Source of the DNA: Vandiemenella viatica
Lineage: Eukaryota; Arthropoda; Insecta; Orthoptera; Morabidae
Reading direction: 5' to 3'
DNA length: 64,000 bases
Assembly (NCBI GenBank): GCA_031002005.1
Contig: CM061920.1
Coordinates: 49,950,610 to 50,014,609 of the forward strand
This document shows positions 40,201 through 52,293 of this stretch, one piece after another. Every line of letters begins with the position of its first letter. Position 1 is the stretch's first letter. Made by a program: the position numbers and the translations under genes. A model generated the notes under the pieces. That model did no database searches. It saw only the letters and a program-made list of their open reading frames with translations, and had not been told where the DNA came from.

Positions 40201-43200
40201 TCGGTGAACCATGGCTTTCGAATTAGGAGCCGAAGCATAAGAGTGTGGGTTGTTTTGAAACTGGGTGTGTCAGCTGAGGCAGAGGGTGTCCTTGACTTCA
40301 CCGGGGTGCAGGGACCTGGGCTCCATCTGTTTGGGGGCAGGCACCTTACCATCTGCGTGAAGGTGGCTGTTTGTTATGAAGTCGGTTCTGCTCTACAGAG
40401 AAGCGTTGCGACTGTAAATTCTGTTAGCTGCAAGGAGTGTATGCGCATGAAGAGAATATGCCGTCACCTCGTGTAAGCTTAGTTATTGTCAGATAAAGTT
40501 TTAAGATTTTAAAGTTTTTATGGATATTTAAAGCTGAACTTAGCGTTATAAGTAGTCTATAAGGAAAATAGTGGTTTGGTTTAGGGTTCTTGATCATTAC
40601 TGCGTGGCCCTGATTCATTGCTCACTTGTTTTCGGACACCATGGTTTTCTCTGTTTGGTTATAAGGGCATTGTGGACAATAAAGCCTTTATGTGATGGCT
40701 TTGTGATTATTTTTTATATTAATTCTTCTACATTTTGCACTCTCATTTGTAATTTAGTTAACAGAGAGTACAGGAAGGATGATTTGTGAGGCCACAATCT
40801 GGTAGAATTAATTTTTGTTTGAGCAACTGTGTGCTGGTATTTAATATGTATTGTATTGTTAGTGTAATATCTGTAACCATCAGAAAGGCTGGACAACGGC
40901 ACAACGATGTATTTTCTGAGACCATAGTTTCTTAGTATTAAGTATTTTTCTGAACACTGTGTGTTATTGTTTAGATGTTGTGTACTGTTTAAGTTGTATC
41001 TGTAGCCATAAGATAGGCTGGACCCAACTGGTATCATTTACGCCATGCCCATTGTAATGAATGTCACAGAGAGAGTTTCATGCTCGTAGCGGAGCGCAGT
41101 GCACGATCGAGCAGTCACTGCAGTGGTTGTTGACCAAGGAGACAATCCGCATGACTTTTCAGCAGAGGGAAGCGTCGAAATGGGTGGTTTTACCAAAGTA
41201 TTGTATGACTCGGGCAAACGATAGGTTGAAGAGACAGTTCTGGCTAAAGAGCGTGAGGATGAAATGTTTCGGGACAAAGTGAGAGGACATGTCACATGGA
41301 CCGAATGAAAAATTTGAACTTTAAATAGGAAATTTCAAATTTTTGTGGAGGTGGCAGTTGAAGTTGTAATGTCCTACAGAGCACGTCGGCTCGCTGGCGC
41401 GGAGGTGTGCTGCCCAACACTGTGTGTATCTGAGGGCCAGTCGATGATAGAAGGCAGACGCCTGTCCCCAGAGACATGTTTGGTTTGACGCAGGGGCGGG
41501 GGACACAAACCGCCCTCTCTTCTCGCGATATTTTTGTTTTTTCTGGAGGGCTTGCCGTATGTGGTGCAGTGTGTGGGACAGCCAGAGGATGGAGGGGATG
41601 GCATCTACTCCTCCGAGGTGTTTCTTTTGCTATGTTCTATGTCGTCGGGAGAGGGAAGAACGTTGCTGGACGCCAGAGAGCAAGGTTGTGGGCAGTGGCT
41701 GCTGCTACAAGTGATAAACGGAGGTAGCTGTGTGTGTCAGCCGGTCGCGCTGGTCACACCCTGGCCTGCCGCCGCCGCCGCCGCCGACCAGTGTCCTGCC
41801 GGGTAATGTGTACCGCCTGCTGATATAGAGACATTCTGCATCATCTCAAAACCCTGGAAACTGCCCTGAGAGACTCATGCCAGAATTAAAGAGCTATTAG
41901 CCTGGGTGCCTATCATATGTTTGCCACACATTTGTGATCTTGAAATGACAACAATTTTGTCTTAGTGAATAAATTCATTTTATTGTAATGTGAACCCATT
42001 TCTTTTGTGTGATCCCCTGAGAAATGTCATGTGAAAAGCCCATCATAAATATTATTGAATTAAATAAATTAACTTTTGCAAGCTGGCACCCTACAAGGTG
42101 TTTTTCAAGTCAAAACTAATACCCCGGCCAACGAGATATTACAGTGTTTAGAGAAGTAATCTGCTGTCTCACCGTTTTAACTACTCAGATAAAAGGTAGG
42201 GGGCTGAGAGAAAACTATGAGCACTGCCTAATTGGATTAAATTTTCTGCAGCAGTAACTATATGTCAATTTGATACTACAAACTTTGCGAGAAACAAACA
42301 AACCAAAATACAAAAAAACACCAAACAAACAAAAATACAAAAAACAACAAACAAACAAAAAAAACACCAAACAAACAAAAATACAAAAACACCAAACAAA
42401 CAAACAAAAAACAAAACAAGAAACAGACTTTGCATTGTTGCTTTAGTGTGTCTCACCACAGTATGTCCTCTGTGTGTCCGGTGTAGTGCCTCTGGGCGTC
42501 CTCCTCTCTGTCGTAGAGCACCGCCACGGCCGCCACGTAGTACAGCAGCTCCCCCGTGGGCAGCACCCACAGGTTGCGGTGCGTGTCCACGCCACGGTAC
42601 CCGTAACTGGCACGCAACGTCAAGGACAATCGACAAGCTCATTTCGCAACAGTTGTATCTCCAAATTTCGAGGTCTGCACGTAGATGTTGTAATGCCGCG
42701 TTACTTATTGTTGTTATAACTAACATTTATCTCTTTTGTTAAAAAAAGAAATTCAACGGATCTCATTCAGGAACACACGCAAATGGCGCTGTTACACTGG
42801 CGTCTGTCTGGCACCAGCCAATAGAAAAAGTAAGTGCGATGCTCTAATCAAACAAAACATTTACCGTGTTATCTCTGTACCAGCAATCAGACTTGTTTCT
42901 CTTTATTCGAATATAACAAATCCAACTAAGTATCCAGATCAGACACATCTCACAATCCTTGTAATCTAATTGTATATACTTATTTCGTGTGCAGACAACC
43001 TACTTCTGAAAGCAACTTAACAACAGAATGATTCATCAGAATATTTGACAGCATTTGTAACAAAACACTACTCTATGGAACTCCTGTACTCTCTTTTATT
43101 CCCTGCGATATCTTGTTTTATTTCTTAACGCTTTGTTTCCTACCTTCTAAAAATTCTTCCACATAGCATGTTGAATACTGATTCATCTTAGCAGTTTTAG

Positions 43201-46200
43201 CCTTTTTATCCAACGCTTTATACCTGAACACAATAGAAGAAGTATTCGCGATCATGTCTAATGGAGGCTGAAGTTTATTATTTGTAAAGGTAAAAATAAT
43301 AAATCTTTGTATGGCATTGTTGGCCGGTAACCAGACTAAGTAATCCTGCTGGGTATAGCGTACCTGCAGCTTAATGTGGAATCCGAATTACAGAAACGTT
43401 CTTGCGTACTACCTAACAAACTGTGACAGAGGTGAAGATCCGGTTAAGGGACTTTGAAAATCCCAGCCGAGACCGAGATTCGAACCGAAGATATCCAGTC
43501 AGAGGCATTAACTACTGAGCTACCAGACTACTCATTACTTGTAAAGCTAATTTTACGTCATATTTGTCATACTTAACACGTTTTATGACCAGAATCAAGA
43601 AATCTAACTTCACTTCATTAGACTGTTTAAGATACAACTTTATCCATGTCTCTTATGCATTGAAATAAGTCTTGTTTAAACAGCTGCTACATAGTCCGAG
43701 GGCGTATCAGAAAGTCTTTGCTCTTTTTTAGCCAAACTACGGTTGTAAATGCGAAGTTTTGATTCACGCGTCCTCGACGTGCGAACAACGAAGTGTGATT
43801 CGTTTTCTATGGAGCAAGGGACGAACGTTCATCAAAATCCACAGGGAAATGCAGCCTACGTGTGGAGAAAAGTGTCTCGCTTTGAGAAGTGTTAGGCCGT
43901 GGAGACTTGTATAACAATGAGCCTCCGGGGAGGCCGCGTTCGTCGATGACTGACGACAACATTTCAAGCGTGGATGCAATGGTCAAAGCGTATGGGCATG
44001 TACACCTCATGGACACCCGGGAGCTTGGCACTTCGTGTGGGAGTGTTTACGACACTGTTCACGGGTCCTTAGGGTATTATAAGGTTTCGTGTCGGTGGGT
44101 GCCTAAGCAGTTGGATGATATGATGAAAGGCAAGCGAATGATTGATTCACTGAATCATCTGCAACAGTATGCCGAAGGGGGTAACAGTTTCATGGACAAC
44201 ATTGTTACTGGCGATGGAACGTGGATACTGCATTTCATGCAATAACCGAAGCAGCAGAACCTGGTGTGGAAACATCCGGGTTAGCCTGTAACTTAAAAAA
44301 AAATCCATTCAGCGCCATCTGTTTGGAAAGTGATGTTAACGGTCTTCTGGGATCCCCGTGGACCATTCCTGCTGGATTTCGTGCAACCACCAATACCGAC
44401 TGTTATTGTTCCACACTGTAACATCTGCCATCAGGAAGAAGCGCCGAGAAATTCTCGATGTGGGCAACACGGTTAATCTCCACAACAATGTGAGGCCACA
44501 CATGGTAATCAGAACCACCGACAAGCTACGGTCTGGACCACCCACCATACAGTACGGACCTCACCCCTAGTGATTTTCAAGTTTACGGTCCGTTGAAGAA
44601 GTTCCTGGATCGACAGCGATTCACGTGAAACGAAGAAGCCAAGACATCACACAATCAGCCGGACGAATTCTATCACAGGGGCATCTCAAATATAGTGCTG
44701 CGATGGGACAAATATCTACACCGGGGTGGGGACCATGTGGAAAAATAGGGTAAAGTACGTAGGATAGTACGTATATTACCTGTCTATATTTTATTTCTGC
44801 TAGTAAAGAATAGGGGCAAAGATTTTTTTAAAAATTATTGCTTTACGTCTCGACGAAGGCTAAGGTCATTAGAGGCGGGATGCGACTGGGGACAAGGAAC
44901 GGTAAGGAATTCGGTCATGGCCTTTTTGAAGGAAGCATTCCGGCATTCGCCTGGAGTGGTTTGGAGACACCCAAATCTGGATGCCCGGACGGGGATTTTA
45001 ACCCGCGTCCTCCCGAATGCGAGGTCAGAGCGTTAACCGTTCACCCACCACGCTCGGTAGGGGCAAAAACTTTCTGACTTGCCCTCATAGTTTGAATATC
45101 ATTACGAACAGCCTAGCTAGAGAATGGTGATATCAGAAGTTACTTGCTCCGAGGAAATTAGTTGTTATTACCACAAACCGCTCAAGACAGGTAGAGTAGA
45201 TTGGATTAGAATTAGATTAATAATTCAACGAGAGTAGCAGAGATATTATTTCCAGACTTAATATGTCAAGCAGGGAATATATGAACCAACTCTCAAGGGT
45301 GACATAAAGATTAGTTACCGAGAAATCGACCCACGAAATTAAGAGCCCTTACATTACCCTTCTTTTTGGTTCGCAATAGTATGTTATAAAATTGACTTGG
45401 ATTGACTTGGTTCCCTGTATTTCATATCTGGCTTTCACAGCCTATTTTTTTTTGCACCCGAACCTCCTCAAAGCACGAATCATAGCCATTGTTCACGCAA
45501 TGTGTGAAGGTTAGCAGAGGATACACCCAGGCGAGCTGGAGCCTCTTCTCTGGGGGCGCCGTGTCTGCGGGGGGGTGGTGCACGGGGGGGTAGAACGTGC
45601 GCCGCACCCCGCGTATAGTCACCCGCGCAGGCTCCTCCTTCAGCACCTCCAGCAGCGTGTAGTCGGGCAGCACTGCAGCCACAACCACAAAAACAAAATA
45701 TTTACAACGTGCATTGTTTATTAATAGACATAAATACATAGCTTTCAGATAAAAATTCTTTGAAAGAAGGATTACTTCCAGCAATGTAACGCGACCAACA
45801 GTGCAGAACGAGACAATTTCTGCGAACTATTCGCAGTGAAAGAAAAATTTCAAATGCTAGTATTTACAGGTGTCATCTCTAAGCGCTTTTAACTATGAGA
45901 TCTATTGCATGACACTAATTATTTAAACTATATGCATTACAATATTGGAACGGATCTAGCAGAAACTAGTCAGAAAAGTTTTTTTGCACATAACTATTTT
46001 AGTTCCTCAGGAAATTTGATACACACTAGACTAACATGCACTTTTATTCTGTATTTTAGCCGTCAATGTTGTTCAATTGAGGCCAACTGATCTCAATAAC
46101 TATTTTCTAAGAATTTAAAATTGCGCCTTATATCTACTATATCTGTATTTAAACTCAAATAGTAAAAACACTTAATTCTAATATAATTTGTAATTAGTAA

Positions 46201-49200
46201 GCAACAGTATTCCTTTTCAGGTTACTTTGCTAAACACAGTACAGCGTTGAAAATCCCAACTAATTGGGACAAAGGGTGCTTCGAATTATAGATTTGTTCG
46301 GATTTTCGATTTGTATAGTTTCTGTCTATATAGTTTTGTTTTGCCTTTAAAATTACATTAGGCACATTGTAATTTTACATATCCTAAGCAAAAGAAGACC
46401 CTTATTATCTTCTGCTTCATTTTGGAAACACTTATGCTTCCTATTAGAAGGTGAACAATATACTATATTAACCGTATTATTGTTGGTACAGTGTACTACA
46501 GTCAACAGAACTCACCAGTACAGCAATATATAACAAGCGCGCAGGACCACAGGACCAACCTCGCCGGATTCAGATATCTTAAAGAAACTCAAAAGTACCG
46601 GCACATTGAAAGAATTATTGTTTTCGCATCGCGGTTACAACAAACAAGTACAGCATCAAAGCCAGTGTTCGGTTGGTCGCGAGGATATTGCGGTGATAAT
46701 TCAGTAACAATCGCAAGGTTTAAAACTCATTGTATCTACTTCTTTGTCAGAGGAATTTCAGAACAAAACATGTGCAATAGTGTACTATTCTATAAATCTA
46801 TGAACAGAAACAAAATTTATGCTGCTGTAAAATAGTGCACAATTCGTTAAAAAAAAAGGTTGTTTGGATAATTGACGTTCGGATTATCGAAGCTCTAATG
46901 AAATTGCTCAGAATTCAGAGGGTCAGATATTTATAAGAAATTTGACTGAAAACGAAGAGTGTCCATAGTGGCGCAGCTGTATGTAGAGCCGAGTCCAGTG
47001 CTCAGTGACTGCCGTCTGATCATATTTGCTAAGATCATTCTACTAAGGAGGCTAGATTCGCGCTTGGTTGGATAATTCGATTCCTAATGTGTCCATTTTT
47101 ATCTTCAACCATTTGCACAGGGAAATTTGCTTTATTTCGCCGTAACCGGCCGTCAAACTAGAGTCATCAGACCAAGGAAATAATGCTGACCCAAGTAAAG
47201 ACGTTGAGATATATGGGTGTAATAGTAAGAGCTGAAGGTGGCTGTGATCGAGGGGTGCTGGATGAAGCAAATGGGGAGATGTTATTCGATGAAAGGAGGC
47301 CTAAAAACCTTAAAGTAAAACTGTAAACCACTATGGTAGACCGGTTATCCTTTGTGTCAGAAACATTGCCTATACCTAAAACAGAGAAGTCCTGGAGAGG
47401 AGGAAAATGAGGATGCTAGGGCGGCTACTGAGTATTTCTCTGAGGGGCAAACTTCGAAGGAAAAAAAATAGGTGGAATGGCTAGTTATAATGAAGTAAGT
47501 ATTCAGAGGAAAGAATGGTGTGGTCATGTCATGCGAAGAGGTGAAGATTTAATCTAGAAAGTGTGGAAGGAAAGAGATCCAGGAGGAGAAAGAGATAAGG
47601 TGGAAGGACAATTTAATAAGGAACCCATGAACGAAGACGACGCTGTAAGGTGGAGGAAACTCATCAAGGCCCTAATACTGGGAAAAGGTGGTGAAGAAGA
47701 TATGTGTTTTTTATTCTTGTTCTATAAGGTCATAATAATTTCAAAGATAAGGATACTTTATTCTTTAATATAAAGCTCTTTAAGTACCACCTATCATGGT
47801 TATTGCAACCTATAAAAATGGTAAATACAAAAAGAAGTTGCAAAAAGTGAATAAATGAAATTAAGAAAGCTATTTCCTTTACAAGAGAGGTCAGTAAGAA
47901 GGTGGTTATTTCTGCTGTCTGGTTTGTAGTCATATTTATTCTTGATGTTTTCATTGCATCATATCGAAAAATCTGTTATCAACTCAGCCGTCGGTAATAG
48001 TCGTATTCCATAAAACATCTGTGAACGTTACATGTTATCCTGGTTATATGTTATCTTGGTTATATGTTATCCTGGTATTATGTTTTCTGCAACGAAGTTT
48101 CACCACCAACGCATTGCGCATTTCTGAGATCGATCGGGGAACGAAATTTTTTTAGAGCAGTGAATACGGAAATTCAGTTATTGTATCATCTAATGTATTA
48201 GTAATTACTGTGATTGTCAGTTGATATCGCAATTTTATAATAAATATACCTTACATATGCAGGAGAAAAATGTATCGTATTTTTCTTGTCCACTTACTAA
48301 CTAACGACATGCACTCAAAATTTTGAAGCGGCCGCAGTTTGTGGCGGCATTCTGGAAAAATGTGAGATTTCTCTACTCGCCCGAGTCAAGCCCCCCCCCC
48401 CCAAACCAAAATCCTGGATCCGCCACTGAGTACTGCAGTTCTTTCATTTCACACTGGGGGGCTGAATTAGCAGCTTCGATACAGTCGCAACAAATGATTT
48501 TTGCTGCTATTATATTATAATTGTTTATTGTCCAATCATCCTCTCCTTCTTCTGTGATAATGTGTATTTCTTCTGTCATAATGTATTTTTTATACAGTTT
48601 TTGTACTTCTTTTTGTCACAGTTTAGACGTACCTAACGGCACTATTTGGCTAAGAATTGTCTTCTCTACAAAGGAGGCGGAGAAGTTGTCCGCAGATGAC
48701 GGGAAATTTGGATTCATCTCATTCCCAGATTCAACAATTTTTGTTGTTGGAATATGCAAACAAATTTCAAAAATTTCTGTCTGGTGTTTACCACACCTTA
48801 TAATATATCAAGACTCTTGTTTGTTGTTGCTGCGGACTGAACAATCGACAAAAATTAAGAACAAAATAAGATCCAAAGGAGAACACTGGGGATACAGCAT
48901 ACCAACTTGCAATTCCCACTTCATAACTGAAAAGTTTTCCTCTACACTTTAAAATAAATAAATAAATCTTGGTTTGGAAAAAGAAGTTCTACCTATAAAT
49001 TGTACTTAAGTAACAATAAGGAAAAATTATAATCTAACTTATATACAAATTTCAGAAGCAGAGTAACTTATTAACTAATATATTATTTCATGTGTGCTTA
49101 TACTTACGGCATGGTTGTAACTCAACACAGGCTCCTGTAGTATAAACTAAATTAAACCTATGCTTGCACGCAAGCTGCTGCGCAACATGCATTTCTTCAA

Positions 49201-52200
49201 ATTACACAAATATGGCTTTCATTAAATCAATCAAAAATGGAGTAAATAAAACAAGTACTCGGATTAAAAAATGTTGCAACCTTTTTTAAGGCTATTAATG
49301 TATGGCGTTTCTCTGTAACAGAAACTGGCGATACGAAAAAAAACTTTCTTGTACATATTTTGAAATTTGCCTCTCTGGGTTAGTAACTAAAAACCCCAGA
49401 ATATAATTGGAGAAGTAATGAACTAAGTTTAAGGATTAAATTAAATTCTGGTATAGATACGGTTTTGTCATTTTTTTATAAAAAATTATAAGCAAAGAGA
49501 CATTCGCGTAACGGGTTGTTTGCAGTACAAGTTAATCAAAATAGTTCCAGCCAGCGCAGTTAGTTTAGTTTCAAACAAATTTGCAAAAGAAATACTTAGC
49601 TAGGATTTGAGCCTAAACAAGATACGCAGCCATCCTACTGAATTGTTTGTTGAATACTTCTTTATTTTCTTTCTTAGCTAAACCAATTCCTTCGCGTGTC
49701 AAAGGTCTTCTCCATGTTTCCGTTTACTCTCATGATCATTCACTCCAGCTTGGAATAGGCTACATAGTCGAAATAAATTAAAATGTGTTTTATTAAATGT
49801 TAATTTGTTTGGCTATTATGATTTTTTGAGGCGGAAATTGTGGATCGTCCCAGCATTTACCCAAATGATTACGGAAAAGTGCCGGAAGTCCATGATGGGT
49901 ACAGCCGGTACGCCAGACGGTTTTAACACGCCTAAAATGACATGCGATCAAACCACAGTGCCCAAGTAATGGTGATTATCATTGAAATTGATGGGTAAAA
50001 ACTAAAGTAAGCAACAACTTATAGAAATAAATTTTTCTCTATTTAAAACTGAGCTACTTGAATTAGACTGTTGGTCAAAGATATAGTGCAAATGTCTTAG
50101 ATGACCCAACAGTTGTCTCTGGAATCCCATTTGCTTTGCGAACATAATCTGTAGTAACAAAAGATAACCTATCTAACTTTAAATTCTAATTGGATGAACG
50201 TACAGTAAGAGAAATATTTTTTCCATCGTACGACATCAGGATCAAAAACACATTGTGAAGGACGGTTTCTAATCACAGGTAAGCAAGTATAAGCTTAAAA
50301 AATAAAAATTACCATTACTCACAACAATGCATTGTCATTTTACATGGAGCATAGTAGAAACGTTAAATACAACAATGGGGCTATTCTTAAGGAAAAAAAG
50401 TTCGAAAACTTCAAATTTGATGTCAAATTTCTTTTTAAAAGGAGTTTATGAATAGAATAATTAATAAGATCTCTGAAATTTTCGTAAGAAATCATTGTCA
50501 TAAATATAAGGTAGCAGTACATAGTTCTGATGTAGTTTACATCGCGTCATATGACGTCACTAACATGGCGCTTATGAAAGCAGCTTAAATTACTAAAAAA
50601 AAAAAAAAAACTCAATTTCTCGTGCTTTATGCTGTAACAAGAAGTTTCGGTTCACTCTGGTTCCAGGCTGCATTTCAATCTAAACACACACTTCGCTAAT
50701 ATTGCCGTTAGAGTATCAAAGCTTGAATCAAATGCGCATTAATACACTCACTGCTTCGAATGTGGTTGCTGTGCAAAGTACGGTCAGTGGATATAAGTGT
50801 TCTTTCTGGATGAAAATATGATTAAAAATTACTTAAGCATTACTATTCAAGAAAAACTGATCACGCGAATCCGATAAAACAGGTGAGATAGAACTATTAC
50901 AATGTTTATCTTCGAATTACATTGTGGTATTATATAAGAATTTCGGTTCAAGTTTACGACGCGATACACGACATCACTAACTTAAGATAAAATGATTGTA
51001 TCAATGCGCGTGTGATTGAAGCTTTGTTTTTTTTTAGCGACAATATTAACGGAGATTGTGGTTAGGTTGGAATTCGGCCTGGACCAGAATGAAAACAGCA
51101 CATTCAAATGTCATAGCAGAAGGCACGAGGAATTTAGTTATCAGTTATTTCAGCAACTTTCATAAGCACTATGTCACGTTGTGACGTCATGTATCGCGAC
51201 GTAAACTACTCCCAGAATTTCTTGTCAAAGACTTGAAATGTAAATATCTTGGCATTATGTTTGATAACAAGCTCAACTGGGCATGACACATTGGACAGGT
51301 AGTAGGAAAAGGTTTCAAAATCCTTCATTTGATAGAGAGAGTGAAGAGGGGGTGTACCAGAGAAATAATGGAATTGGGTTACAAAACTTAAGTCACACTA
51401 TTGCTTGAACATGATAGTGTAGTATGGGACCCACAATTTGGGTATCAAATGCAATGATTGGAGAGAGTGCAAAGAAGGACTGCTAGATTTGTTTCTGGAA
51501 ATTACTGTAGAACACAAATCAGTAACCGATAGGATAAAAGAGCTGGAATGGGATTCATTGGAAGACAGTAGGAGGAAGAAGACATTATAGTGGTGATGAG
51601 GTGAGGAACGATATTGGCGTAAGACTTAAAAGTAATGCCTGGATGGGAAGAGGTGACCATGAGCACAAGCTGGCACTCGATTTCAGGCACAAGGATGTGG
51701 GAAGATTTTCTTTCGTAGGTAAGGGGGTCAGGGATTGAAATCAGTTACCAAGAGAACTGATAAATAATTTACCAAAAACGCTGAAACAATTTAAAGCTGA
51801 AATTTGCAGAAGGCAAAAGTAAGTGGGTACAGGAAAGGGTAAAAAAACGGGTGCGTGGGGAAATTGCCACAGGACCGTCGCTCCATCGCAATAAAATTAA
51901 ATTAAATTTGTATGAGTCATCATGACTGTAAAAGTGCTACTTCCGCATGTTGATTAGCAGAGGGTGTGGATCGGCTGAACCAGAATGATAATCAGTATTC
52001 CGTCGTGTATAGTGGATTTTGCTGCCCTGCTGAAAGACGTCAGAGACGGCTCGAGTTGCCGCTAAGTCAGTAATGTAACCTTGGCGAAGTGCAGCCTGGA
52101 CCAGGATGACTTACTAATATTCCATTGGACTTTATGGAATTTGAGTGAAGAAAGGTGGCATCTATGCCAAATTCTGACTATAATTACGTCAAAGGCGCCA

Positions 52201-52242
52201 CGAGATGTAATGTGCGTAACTGTATGTTTCGGTGCTCGTTAC

Positions 52243-52293
<51 letters not shown>

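Larger units (their letters stand above)
35980..42143 (+). mobile_element. LTR retrotransposon, gag-like ORF only, no pol (LARD-like)
   Basis: Two long direct terminal repeats, each opening TGTAATGTCC and closing ATATTACA, enclose 4.6 kb. A 4-bp target duplication GTGT lies at 35976-35979 and 42144-42147. A primer-binding-like TGGCGCGCCAACCTGTGG starts at 36757, three bases after the 5' LTR. The interior encodes one clear protein frame (gag-like, 37408-38340) and no protease, RT, RNase H or integrase in any frame. The near-identity of the LTRs implies recent insertion. The size and pol-less build are those of large non-autonomous LTR elements; the parent family is unknown. Orientation is taken from the gag frame and primer site. 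Confidence 0.85.
43698..45088 (+). mobile_element. Mariner-like element with a nested SINE
   Basis: Inverted ends: gagggcgtatcagaaagtct at 43700 and, on the complement from 45086, gagggcaagtcagaaagttt. The transposase region (about 43760-44745) shows the helix-turn-helix start (VIRFLWSKG), the linker with [15 protein letters not shown], the catalytic [12 protein letters not shown] near 44195-44240, the N-terminal NNVRPHM near 44487-44507 and [17 protein letters not shown] near 44560. Frames are broken several times. A family A SINE lies near its 3' end. Confidence 0.8.

Noticed and set aside
35980..42143. Idea that the LTR element is an endogenous retrovirus
   Set aside because: There is no envelope-like frame and no pol; the gag-like frame has no viral hallmark. 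Nothing supports a viral assignment.
42215..42403. 62-codon minus frame rich in Cys, Phe and Leu
   Set aside because: It is translated from the CA/A-rich simple repeat downstream of exon D.
48521..48952. 143-codon plus frame in the 13-kb intron
   Set aside because: No motif or family resemblance and AT-driven composition; probably chance.
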